A DNA stretch of 26,318 nt from a virus. Location of the stretch: IMG/VR virus record IMGVR_UViG_3300020457_000082, positions 1 through 26,318 of that record. The stretch is one strand, 5' to 3'. The notes beneath the pieces are model-generated. The model saw nothing but the letters and a program-made list of their open reading frames with translations. It did no database searches and was not told the origin of the DNA. Below are positions 8,092 through 14,745 of the stretch, piece after piece. The first letter of the stretch is position 1; each line of letters begins with the position of its first letter. A program made the position numbers and the translations under genes.

Positions 8092-8552
8092 ACGATAAAT
8101 ACTTAAAAGAATCAATTGATATATTAAACAGAAAATTTGGTGACCCATTACCTACTCTCGAAGATACTATGAAATGGTACAAACAAAAAAATGAGGGTGG
8201 GCCAGGTAGTGGTAGACCAGCTAAACCAGGTGGTGCAAAGGATATCGATAATAAAATGAGTAAAGCGGTAGATGATGCAAATGCTAGATTGGATGCGGCT
8301 GAGAAAGAATTAAAGAAAAAGAAAATGAAAAAAGAGGGGCCAGATGATGTAAGGTTTGCAAGAAGAGCTTTATCTAAGATTGCAAAACATGAGGGTGCTT
8401 TGAGAAAAGCAATGTTTGATTTAGAACAGGCCTTCCTAAGAGACCCAAGAACTGAAAACAGAAAACTGGCTAAGGATATAAAGAAGATTTACAAAGAGGG
8501 TGTTACAAAGTTTATGAGAGAAGCAGTACAAATGATTAAGAGGATGAAGTAA
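8088..8552 (+). CDS. Small helical protein with GGPGSGRP motif
   Basis: A 154-residue basic protein that starts within the previous stop (ATGA overlap) and ends 1 nt before the protease gene. Residues 37-44 read GGPGSGRP, a Gly/Pro motif often seen in phage head-maturation and portal-associated proteins; a close variant occurs in the portal's C-terminal tail. Residues 55-154 are helical and strongly Lys-rich, typical of a protein packed near DNA or in the prohead core. It may be a core or protease-partner protein, comparable in position to T4 gp68, but homology is not shown. Confidence 0.6.
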   Translation: MNDKYLKESIDILNRKFGDPLPTLEDTMKWYKQKNEGGPGSGRPAKPGGAKDIDNKMSKAVDDANARLDAAEKELKKKKMKKEGPDDVRFARRALSKIAKHEGALRKAMFDLEQAFLRDPRTENRKLAKDIKKIYKEGVTKFMREAVQMIKRMK

Positions 8553-8553
8553 G

Positions 8554-9174
8554 ATGAAACAATTATTAGTAGATTATATTCCATTTGAAATATCATCTGA
8601 ACAAATCAACGAATCCATGAAAGAAAACAATGGTAAGTTAGTTGTTAAAGGTGTATTACAAAGAGCAAATGCAAAGAATCAAAATGGAAGAGTATATCCA
8701 ATGGAGATTCTACAAAGAGAAGCAAAAAATTATAATGATGGATTTATAAAACAGAAAAGAGCTTTGGGTGAGTTAGACCATCCTGATTCTTCTGTAGTGA
8801 ACTTACAAAATGTATCTCACAATATTACAGAAATGCATTGGGAAGGCGATAACTTATTAGGAACTTGTGAAATCTTAACTACACCAAGTGGTAATATCTT
8901 GAGAGAATTATTTAAGAATGGTATCAAGTTAGGTATCAGTTCTCGTGGTATGGGTTCAGTTGAGGCTATACAAGAAGATGATGGTAAACCAGCAATGAAA
9001 GTTGGAAAAGATTTTGAATTGATTGCTTTTGATTTTGTTTCCAATCCATCTACACATGGTGCTTTTATGCATCCATTACAAGAGGGTGTTGATAATACTC
9101 AAACACAAGGAAGAACTTGTGGTTCGTATTGTAAAGCAGAAGATATAATTAATAAAATTATAAGAGGAGAGTAA
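8554..9174 (+). CDS. 21: Prohead core protease (gp21-like)
   Basis: This is the serine protease assembled inside the prohead that cleaves scaffold, major capsid and internal proteins after (I/L)xE sequences, clearing space for DNA. The fold family is that of T4 gp21 and herpesvirus assemblins. The catalytic His is expected in GELDHPDSS (H76) and the Ser in LGISSRGMGS (S129 or S130). ANAKNQNGRVYP (39-49) and AFDFVSNPSTHGAF (158-171) are also typical of the family. At 206 residues it is close to T4 gp21 (212). A short Cys-containing tail (CGSYC, 179-183) is unusual. Predicted cleavage sites in the products of 11466, 12455, 12787, 13316, 14746 and 15965 make these its probable substrates. Confidence 0.93.
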   Translation: MKQLLVDYIPFEISSEQINESMKENNGKLVVKGVLQRANAKNQNGRVYPMEILQREAKNYNDGFIKQKRALGELDHPDSSVVNLQNVSHNITEMHWEGDNLLGTCEILTTPSGNILRELFKNGIKLGISSRGMGSVEAIQEDDGKPAMKVGKDFELIAFDFVSNPSTHGAFMHPLQEGVDNTQTQGRTCGSYCKAEDIINKIIRGE

Positions 9175-9175
9175 G

Positions 9176-9388
9176 ATGCCAGGTTTAGAAGATAAACAAT
9201 TACCTAACATTCCAAAAAACAATGATAGTTTAGGTGGTGATTCAGGTTTAGAAAATTTAGTACCAAGCCAACCATTTGTTAAAAGTGGTAATGATTCATT
9301 AGGTGGGCCAAGTGGTTTAGATAAACTACCAACACCAACCAATGGTTTACCAAATAGACAATTCAATGGTGATGGTTTAGCAAAGTAA
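9176..9388 (+). CDS. Small Gly/Asn/Pro-rich protein with internal repeat
   Basis: A 70-residue low-complexity protein with AGGAG ahead of its ATG. It contains two copies of NDSLGGxSGL[E/D]xL, at 16-28 and 39-51, separated by a Pro-rich linker. It has no predicted globular core. It lies 1 nt after the protease gene and its stop overlaps the next start (TAATG), so it is translated as part of this head operon. It may be a flexible decoration or linker peptide; the function is unknown. Confidence 0.65.
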   Translation: MPGLEDKQLPNIPKNNDSLGGDSGLENLVPSQPFVKSGNDSLGGPSGLDKLPTPTNGLPNRQFNGDGLAK

Positions 9389-11469
9389 TGCCTGCTAAAT
9401 CTAAAGCTCAACAAAGATTTATGGGATTAGTACATGCCTTGAATAAAGGTGATGTAGACCCAAGTAAAGTATCCAAGAAAGTAAAAGATGTTGCTAAAGA
9501 TATGGATAAATCAGATGTAAAAAAATATGCATCTACAAAACATAAAGGGAAACCAGAGAAAGTGAAACAAGAAGATATAAACTTAGAAACACTTATCAAA
9601 GAGAATCCAGCCGCTATTGCTGCCGCAGTTCAAACTATGCAAAAGATGAAAGCGAAGAATCCTAAAACAGGTAGAGTTAACAAACTTTCTACTGCTCTCG
9701 GTGATAAACAACATCCAGCACACAAAAAAGCTAAAAGTGTTTTTTCAAGAATTGTAGATAAGTTTAAGAAAAAGAAAGATGGGCCTAATCCAACAAGTAA
9801 AGATTCACCTTTAGTTCCAAAGAAACAATCTAAAGCAGATGTAGATTTTTACAAAAAACAATTTACAGGTGAAACAATTAATAAATTAAAAGAAATGATT
9901 CGTGTAGAACTTGAGGGATGTGGTTACACTACTTCAGCGGTTGACCCAAATATTAAATTAAAATCACCAGGTGGAACAGGTGAGGAAGATAAAGATTTAA
10001 AAGAGGGTATGAAAACTGCTGGTGATGTTCCTTTTGGTAATTTTAATTTCAATACAGCTGGAAAAAACTCAATTAAAAAGTTAGCAAAAAGATATGGATT
10101 GAAAGTTAAAAAGATTACTAAAGGCCCTAACTACGAACCAACAGCAGTATTACAAGGTGATGAGAAAAAATTAATGAAGTTCCTTATGAGTAAAGATTAT
10201 GGTGTTGATAAATTTAGTGCTGAAGATATGATAGAGGGTAAACTACATGAGGGTGAAAAAGAAAAGATAGAACAATTACTAATCAAGTATGGTAACACAC
10301 CTGAAGATGCTAAACAAATGGTTAGAAAAACCTATGATTATATAAAGAAGGCCTATCGAAATGCAAATGCTTCAAAGAAAGCAGAAATCATGTCATCATT
10401 GATGAAGTTCGAAACAACAGAACAATTCAGTAATTTAGTTGAAAAGTGTTGGAAAGGATACATGATTCATCCAAAAAGAAAAACTAAAAAGTTATTTGGT
10501 AAAACATATCCTAATTGTATAAAGAAAGAAAATATATCTTCTAAGAGTATTATGAGTGAAATGGATTACAGAGGATTCATTAAATATATGAATGATTTCT
10601 ATGGGCCAAAAGGAGTTTATCCTGATAAAAAGAAAAGAACTTTGAAGATGAAAGATATTGGATTAGCATACTCAGTATTATTAAAGAAGAAACCAAATTT
10701 TGAAATAGGATATGATTCTACAGATAGAGAGATGTTAAGAGATATTTTAATCAAGATGAAAAAACTTGACCCTGATTATACAAAAAAAGAATATATGAAT
10801 ACTATGGCTAAGAAGAGAAAAAGAAAAGGGTTGGCACCAATAGAGGGTTTTGCTAGTGCGGCACAAAGAAGAGCGGCATTTGCAAGTGGATATAAAGCCA
10901 AAGGTAAAAAGAAAAAGAAAGAAGTAGCAGAAGCAGTTAAAGTATTAAAATTTACAAAGGTGAAAGATAACACATTAGAAAAACATCTAAAGTTTATTAG
11001 TAAAAAAGTTGGAGCAGAATTATCTAAAATTGATGGTGGATTCAGAGTTGATGCCGATGGAGATATCAGAAAATTAACTTCGGTGGTTGATTATGTATTT
11101 GATAAATCAATCAAGAAAGGCCTTATGAAAGGTGGTGGGATGTCTCAAATCAATTTAGTAAAAGAAGCAATGGATAAAAGACAAGGTGCCGAAACTCTAA
11201 AACAATTAGGTGGTAATAGATTTATTATGATGACAGGAGCAAAACACTTCGGTGTAGGGCCTAATGGAATGAGTTTCAAGATTGGTAAAAACTCTAAAAG
11301 AGTAAACCATGTTACAATAGATTATGATAGAGGTAGAGATTTATATAATATGAAATTTGATTGGGTAACCATCAAGGGTATTAAAAACAAGAAAACACTA
11401 AAAGGAATCTATGCAGACCAGTTACAAGATATGTTCACAAGATATACAGGTATGTACACAAGCTTATGA
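9388..11469 (+). CDS. Multi-module basic protein with DUF3008-type N-terminus
   Basis: A 693-residue, very Lys-rich protein that looks assembled from several modules. Residues 1-58, starting MPAKSKAQQRFMG and ending KHKGKPEKV, match the small-protein family DUF3008. Residues 66-72 (LETLIKE) resemble the capsid-targeting motif of nearby genes. Residues 354-384 (CWKGY...PNCIKKE) form a short Cys-bounded segment. Residues 484-503 are an Ala-rich basic segment with AAQRRAAFASGY. Residues 600-693, from AETLKQLGGNRFIMMTGAK to YTGMYTSL, form a compact C-terminal domain of a type I associate with marine phages. It follows protease and precedes the cargo-like genes. A DNA-associated prohead core or internal protein is a reasonable inference; no enzyme motif is seen. 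Confidence 0.75.
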   Translation: MPAKSKAQQRFMGLVHALNKGDVDPSKVSKKVKDVAKDMDKSDVKKYASTKHKGKPEKVKQEDINLETLIKENPAAIAAAVQTMQKMKAKNPKTGRVNKLSTALGDKQHPAHKKAKSVFSRIVDKFKKKKDGPNPTSKDSPLVPKKQSKADVDFYKKQFTGETINKLKEMIRVELEGCGYTTSAVDPNIKLKSPGGTGEEDKDLKEGMKTAGDVPFGNFNFNTAGKNSIKKLAKRYGLKVKKITKGPNYEPTAVLQGDEKKLMKFLMSKDYGVDKFSAEDMIEGKLHEGEKEKIEQLLIKYGNTPEDAKQMVRKTYDYIKKAYRNANASKKAEIMSSLMKFETTEQFSNLVEKCWKGYMIHPKRKTKKLFGKTYPNCIKKENISSKSIMSEMDYRGFIKYMNDFYGPKGVYPDKKKRTLKMKDIGLAYSVLLKKKPNFEIGYDSTDREMLRDILIKMKKLDPDYTKKEYMNTMAKKRKRKGLAPIEGFASAAQRRAAFASGYKAKGKKKKKEVAEAVKVLKFTKVKDNTLEKHLKFISKKVGAELSKIDGGFRVDADGDIRKLTSVVDYVFDKSIKKGLMKGGGMSQINLVKEAMDKRQGAETLKQLGGNRFIMMTGAKHFGVGPNGMSFKIGKNSKRVNHVTIDYDRGRDLYNMKFDWVTIKGIKNKKTLKGIYADQLQDMFTRYTGMYTSL

Positions 11470-12455
11470 TAAAATTAACAGACATAATAAAAGAATCAAA
11501 GGTATCTTATTTAACAGAGGCTTTTAGAAGTAAACTATTAAGAAAATTTTCTATGAATAATAGGGGTTCTTTGGATAGAGATTTATATACTTACTTGGCA
11601 AAACAAGGTTTACAGGCAAGTAAGATTGAAGATAATCAAATTACAAAACAATCCACATTACCAAGAAAAGGTGTTGCAATTGCTGTTACAGGTAAGAAAG
11701 TAACTCTTCATGCAAAAGGTAATAGATATTGGGAATCTTCTTTAGAAATAGATAAAGGAACAGTCGTATGTGTATTCAAAGATGGTAAATCACTATGGTA
11801 TACAAAATCTTGGAGAAGTAAAGATATCAATGTAAAAAATCCTACAGAGTGGGGTGCTGAAGATATGAAAACATTTGGTTTGAATAAATATGGATGGCAA
11901 AGTCCTAAGGCAGTAAAAGGTATTGATGGTATTCAATTCTATACAATCTCATTGGATGAAGATATGCCTTACATGGGTGCTCAAAAAATTAGAAAACTAA
12001 GACAAGATATAAAATATGGTGCGGCTTCATTTAGAGATGATAAGTATTTCAGAGATGAAAACAAGAGAAGATATGATGATGCAATAGAAAATCTATATGA
12101 TGACCCAGCAAAAGTAAAAGCAAAAATTAAGAAAGCAAAAGATTATACTGATAAATTAATACAAGGTTTGATTGGTGGTAAACCAAATGCAGAATCTAAA
12201 AAGTTGATGAATAGTTTGGATAGGTCATTTGCTAATGATGCACACAAAGCGATATCGTTATTAAGTAGGATAGCAGATGCTATGGATAGATTATATCAAA
12301 AGGTTAGAACATATCAAGAAGAGTTACATTACGATAACCAATATGAAAAAGAACATGGTGAGAAGAAATCATACAGAAGTGCACCAAGATATGGTAAAGA
12401 GATTGCTCAGTATGTTAATTACATTCTTACAAATAAATTTGGGAGTGTATACTAA
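11466..12455 (+). CDS. Candidate capsid-targeted internal protein, 329 aa
   Basis: The N-terminus MIKLTDIIKE places Glu at residue 10 after I-x, the same layout as the capsid-targeting peptide of T4 internal proteins (MKTYQEFIAE), which gp21 removes. A second possible cleavage site, L16-T-E18|A, follows. The rest is a soluble, mixed-charge protein: a probable beta-rich part at about 60-170 (VAIAVTGKKVTLHAKGNRYW and following) and a helical C-terminal half rich in Lys and Tyr. Its ATG overlaps the preceding stop codon (ATGA) and has no clear ribosome binding site, so translation is probably coupled. By inference it is loaded into the prohead and trimmed by gp21; the activity of the mature part is unknown. 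Confidence 0.65.
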   Translation: MIKLTDIIKESKVSYLTEAFRSKLLRKFSMNNRGSLDRDLYTYLAKQGLQASKIEDNQITKQSTLPRKGVAIAVTGKKVTLHAKGNRYWESSLEIDKGTVVCVFKDGKSLWYTKSWRSKDINVKNPTEWGAEDMKTFGLNKYGWQSPKAVKGIDGIQFYTISLDEDMPYMGAQKIRKLRQDIKYGAASFRDDKYFRDENKRRYDDAIENLYDDPAKVKAKIKKAKDYTDKLIQGLIGGKPNAESKKLMNSLDRSFANDAHKAISLLSRIADAMDRLYQKVRTYQEELHYDNQYEKEHGEKKSYRSAPRYGKEIAQYVNYILTNKFGSVY

Positions 12456-12475
12456 TGATTAAGTTAAAAGATTTA
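12454..12475 (+). repeat. Direct repeat at gene start, copy 1
   Basis: A 22-nt stretch from one base before the ATG of the 12455 gene. It is identical to 12786-12807 and shares its first 18 nt with 13315-13332. It encodes the start of the shared N-terminal peptide MIKLKDL. The identity covers synonymous positions, so it exceeds what protein conservation needs. Confidence 0.8.
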
Positions 12476-12790
12476 ATAAAAGAAGAAGAGTGTCATTGTG
12501 GGGATTCATGTTGTTCCCCTAAAGAACAAGTGATAAAAGAAATGAAAGTATCTGCAGACTTAACTAAAATTAGTAATATGTATGGTGCTACTAAATCGAG
12601 AGGTACAACAAGTAAAACTCCAGTTACACCAAAGGCATATAATATGTTGAGTAAGGATGTAAAAGTTTTGAAAATGGCAGTAAAACAATTAGAGAATGCT
12701 GTAAGAAAACAAAACGATGTAGAACTAAAAGATGATATCGTATACTTAGTATTGAAAGCACACGAAGCTTTAGAGAACTTTCAAAAATGA
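12455..12790 (+). CDS. Candidate capsid-targeted internal protein with Cys cluster
   Basis: A 111-residue protein beginning MIKLKDLIKE, the capsid-targeting-like peptide with Glu at residue 10. Directly after the expected gp21 cut comes CHCGDSCC (13-20), four Cys and one His in eight residues, which could bind metal or form disulfides. The last 50 residues are helical and align by eye with the end of the next gene's product (16 of 50 identical), so the two are tandem paralogues. The ATG overlaps the upstream stop (TAATG) and GGGAG precedes it. The function of the mature protein is unknown. Confidence 0.65.
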   Translation: MIKLKDLIKEEECHCGDSCCSPKEQVIKEMKVSADLTKISNMYGATKSRGTTSKTPVTPKAYNMLSKDVKVLKMAVKQLENAVRKQNDVELKDDIVYLVLKAHEALENFQK

Positions 12791-12807
12791 TTAAGTTAAA
12801 AGATTTA
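12782..12807 (+). repeat. Direct repeat at gene junction, copy 2
   Basis: This copy matches 12454-12475 over its last 22 nt and matches 13311-13332 over its first 22 nt. It spans the end of one gene (codons for Q-K and the stop) and the start of the next (M-I-K-L-K-D). It links the other two copies into one repeat family. Confidence 0.8.
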
Positions 12808-13032
12808 TTAAGCGAGAGAAAAGTTGAACTTTATTTCAGAGATGATTTAAAGAACAAACCAATATCAAGAAGTGGATACTCAGAGGTAAATGGACAAATG
12901 AGACACTTAGAGTTTGGTATAAAAGATTTGAAAAAAAGTATTAGAACACAAAATGATAAACTAACCATTGATAACATTCAATACATTATATTGAAAGCGT
13001 TTCAAATGAAAGAAGTTTTGGAGAAGAAGTAA
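12787..13032 (+). CDS. Candidate capsid-targeted internal protein, 81 aa
   Basis: An 81-residue protein beginning MIKLKDLLSE, with L-x-E ending at residue 10. The remaining 71 residues contain a helical region (32-81) related to the C-terminal region of the preceding gene's product; shared positions include IRxQND and YxxLKA, with D-x-I between them. It is therefore probably a duplicate that lost or never had the Cys cluster. Its start overlaps the preceding stop (ATGA) and its stop overlaps the next start (TAATG). After cleavage the mature protein would be about 8 kDa, similar in scale to small T4 internal proteins. Confidence 0.6.
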   Translation: MIKLKDLLSERKVELYFRDDLKNKPISRSGYSEVNGQMRHLEFGIKDLKKSIRTQNDKLTIDNIQYIILKAFQMKEVLEKK

Positions 13033-13319
13033 TGGGTAAAAAAACAATGACACATCAAATGTGGAGCCAATGGAAAGATTTTAGATTAGATGAGATAGAA
13101 GACCATGAGGGTAAGATGGCAAAATCTCAATTAGAAAGAACCATGAAGTATGCCAAAATGATTTATAAAATTATTGATAATGTTGATAAAGGTGGTGATG
13201 GTGGAGTTCAGTTTCCATCATGGGTTCAGTCTAAAATGACTAAATCTATGGATTACCTACAATCAGTTTACAATTATTTAGATGGTAAAGATGGGTTAGA
13301 TGATAAGTTCCAAAAATGA
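13032..13319 (+). CDS. Small helical protein in the internal-protein cluster
   Basis: A 95-residue protein. The N-terminus differs from its neighbours (MGKKTMTHQMWSQWKDFRLDE), but L19-D-E21 is again a possible gp21 site, so the leader may be a longer version of the targeting peptide. Residues 50-95 (from NVDKGGDGGVQFPSWVQSKMTKSMDYL) look like a compact helical domain of a type I associate with marine phage proteins. It ends KFQK, and its junction with the next gene repeats the DNA of the 12787 junction. GGAG lies about 10 nt before the ATG. The function is unknown. Confidence 0.6.
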   Translation: MGKKTMTHQMWSQWKDFRLDEIEDHEGKMAKSQLERTMKYAKMIYKIIDNVDKGGDGGVQFPSWVQSKMTKSMDYLQSVYNYLDGKDGLDDKFQK

Positions 13320-13332
13320 TTAAGTTAAAAGA
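13311..13332 (+). repeat. Direct repeat at gene junction, copy 3
   Basis: Identical over 22 nt to 12782-12803. Like copy 2, it spans the end of a gene (codons Q-K then stop) and the ATGA-overlapped start of the next (M-I-K-L-K). Confidence 0.8.
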
Positions 13333-13672
13333 AATATTAAAGGAAGAGGGTTCTTATGTACCAGGTTCAATTAAAACCACACATAAGATGAGTGTTCCAT
13401 CATTAGGATATTCAACACCAGAATCTAAAAAGTTTGTAGAAAAAGATATACAAACGATGGGTAAGATTTTTAATAAAGCATCTCAACAATCCATTAAGAT
13501 AATGATGGATGGTGTTAAAGGTGGAAGATATGATGCTATGGATATTATTCAAAGTATCAAATCAGGTCCCGCTGGTGATACAAGTAAAGGTATCAGAAGT
13601 ATGTTGATTGTTTTATGGAGTAAAGTAGATAAAAGATTTCGTAGTTATCTTCGTGGTAAAAAACGAAGATGA
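13316..13672 (+). CDS. Candidate capsid-targeted internal protein, 118 aa, basic
   Basis: A 118-residue protein beginning MIKLKEILKE, with Glu at residue 10. After the predicted cleavage comes EGSYVPGSIKTTHKMSVPS, then a helical region and a strongly basic C-terminus (RFRSYLRGKKRR), which would suit binding to packaged DNA. Its start overlaps the preceding stop (ATGA). It ends 2 nt before a candidate promoter, so it closes a long overlapping gene string that begins around 6366. The mature function is unknown. Confidence 0.62.
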   Translation: MIKLKEILKEEGSYVPGSIKTTHKMSVPSLGYSTPESKKFVEKDIQTMGKIFNKASQQSIKIMMDGVKGGRYDAMDIIQSIKSGPAGDTSKGIRSMLIVLWSKVDKRFRSYLRGKKRR

Positions 13673-13674
13673 TG

Positions 13675-13682
13675 ATATTTAT
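13675..13682 (+). promoter_or_regulatory. Candidate promoter element (ATATTTAT)
   Basis: ATATTTAT preceded by G, starting 2 nt after the stop codon at 13672 and 21 nt before the ATG at 13704. The gene downstream has AAGGAGA as its ribosome binding site. The position at the end of a chain of overlapping genes fits an internal late promoter. Confidence 0.45.
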
Positions 13683-13703
13683 TAGGGAATAAGGAGACAC
13701 AAA

Positions 13704-14363
13704 ATGGCAAAATTAAAAGATTTAGTTAAAGAGAGTTTTTCACTCGTAGGTGGAGTTGTATCAACACCCGTAATAGGTACAGCTACAAATACAGGTTTGA
13801 CAGATATCGTAGAAGATTTATATGGTCAAAAGACTGGAAAAGTTTCTGCTAAAGAAGTACAAGAAGCAATTAGAGAATTTTCAAGTTACTCTAAAGTATT
13901 ACAAAAAGAAGAGAATCTTCAGAAGATTGCTGAAAGATTATCTAAAATTGCAACTAATGCAAAAACATATACAGTAAGTGAAACTGAAGATTGGTTTGAT
14001 AAAGTTACTGTAAATCGTAATATGAAAGAATTAACAAACCTATCAAAATCATTTGGTAAGATTGCACAAGAATCACAAGCACTACAACAAAGATTAGGTG
14101 GATTATATGAAGATATGGGACACATCTTGGGTAGATATTATGAAATAGATGATAATGGTGATTCACAAGAAGATGAAAAAATCAAAGCTGGTTTAGAAGA
14201 ACCTAAAGGTCACGATATTAAAGAGGGTGATTATGAAGAGTTCTTCCAAAAGGCTATGAAAAAATTTGGTATAAAATCACCAGCTGAATTAGATGATGAG
14301 AAGAAAAAAGAATTCTTTAATTTTGTAGATAAAAACTACAAAGGTAAAAACGAAGAAGATTAA
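13704..14363 (+). CDS. Candidate capsid-targeted prohead/internal protein, 219 aa
   Basis: A 219-residue helical protein beginning MAKLKDLVKE, the fifth member of the group with Glu at residue 10, although Val replaces I/L at residue 8. Residues 14-30 are a Gly/Val/Thr-rich stretch, residues 45-150 are long helices with coiled-coil character, and 150-175 is acidic. The last 45 residues, from EEFFQKAMKKFGIKSPAEL to FVDKNYKG, form a module of a type I associate with head-region proteins of marine T4-like phages. AAGGAG precedes the ATG, and a candidate promoter lies 21 nt upstream. It lies two genes before the scaffold, so a prohead-core role is likely. Confidence 0.65.
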   Translation: MAKLKDLVKESFSLVGGVVSTPVIGTATNTGLTDIVEDLYGQKTGKVSAKEVQEAIREFSSYSKVLQKEENLQKIAERLSKIATNAKTYTVSETEDWFDKVTVNRNMKELTNLSKSFGKIAQESQALQQRLGGLYEDMGHILGRYYEIDDNGDSQEDEKIKAGLEEPKGHDIKEGDYEEFFQKAMKKFGIKSPAELDDEKKKEFFNFVDKNYKGKNEED

Positions 14364-14375
14364 GTAGAGGTAAAC

Positions 14376-14585
14376 TTGAGTTTAAAAGTTGAAGTCCGAA
14401 AAGGACAATCTGTAGAAAAAGCAATTTCTATTTTTAAGAAGAAAGTAAAACAAAGTGGTATTTTAATGGAATATCGTGATAGACAATTCTATGTAAAACC
14501 ATCAGCTATCAAACGAGAAAAAAGAAATAAAGCTATTTTACGAAATAAATACAAGATTTTAAAAGAAAAAGAACAAGATAAGTAA
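14376..14585 (+). CDS. rpsU: Ribosomal protein bS21, phage-encoded
   Basis: A 69-residue protein that matches bacterial bS21: VEVRKGQSVEKAI (4-16), then FKKKVKQSGIL (20-30), then RQFYVKPSAIKREKR (36-50), followed by a basic tail. bS21 sits on the small subunit near the anti-Shine-Dalgarno end of 16S rRNA and helps start translation. The start is TTG, set by the family alignment and by GAGG about 5 nt upstream; the first in-frame ATG would cut away half the protein. It lies between a head gene and the scaffold and is followed by a terminator-like repeat. It has no capsid-targeting peptide, so it is expected to act in the cell. Phage-encoded bS21 is already known; this placement in the head operon is informative. 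Confidence 0.93.
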   Translation: MSLKVEVRKGQSVEKAISIFKKKVKQSGILMEYRDRQFYVKPSAIKREKRNKAILRNKYKILKEKEQDK

Positions 14586-14615
14586 AAAAAATACCTATAT
14601 CGTGTGTATTTTTTT
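14585..14615 (+). terminator. Probable AT-rich terminator after bS21
   Basis: AAAAAAATAC (14585-14594) and GTATTTTTTT (14606-14615) form a 10-bp inverted repeat around an 11-nt loop, starting within the bS21 stop codon and ending in a run of seven T. The stem has only one G-C pair, so termination may be partial. It could also work in the reverse direction. Confidence 0.6.
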
Positions 14616-14619
14616 CGCG

Positions 14620-14639
14620 TTTTATATATTTATATAAAA
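14620..14639 (+). promoter_or_regulatory. Candidate promoter element within a perfect palindrome
   Basis: ATATTTAT at 14626-14633 lies inside a perfect inverted repeat: 9-nt arms 14620-14628 and 14631-14639 around TT. It comes just after the bS21 terminator and 106 nt or more before the scaffold ATG. As a palindrome it reads TATAAATA on the other strand, so direction cannot be judged from this copy alone. Confidence 0.45.
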
Positions 14640-14645
14640 TGAAAT

Positions 14646-14736
14646 ACACTTTCGTACATTCGTACATCATAAAGTGTAACCGATGATTAAACTAATCTAA
14701 TTATAGTTCCCAATAACTATACTGAAATCCAATTAG
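14646..14736 (+). promoter_or_regulatory. Structured 5' leader of the scaffold gene
   Basis: Three pairings can be drawn in the leader. ACACTTT (14646-14652) pairs with AAAGTGT (14671-14677); its loop holds a tandem 8-nt repeat TCGTACAT (14652-14659 and 14660-14667). TATAGTT (14702-14708) pairs with AACTATA (14715-14721) around a 6-nt loop. CTAATT (14697-14702) can pair with AATTAG (14731-14736), which abuts or overlaps the Shine-Dalgarno AGGAG and could hide it. These may tune scaffold or capsid expression; no riboswitch class is recognised. Confidence 0.45.
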
Positions 14737-14745
14737 GAGATAATA

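Noticed and set aside
12454-13332. Junction repeats as phage attachment or transposon target sites
   Set aside because: No integrase, transposase or inverted ends are nearby, and the repeats coincide with coding starts.
14620-14639. T4 late promoters (TATAAATA) firing on the minus strand
   Set aside because: Several copies contain TATAAATA or a close variant on the minus strand, but no minus-strand genes exist and the positions fit + strand genes after terminators. Kept only as an alternative reading.
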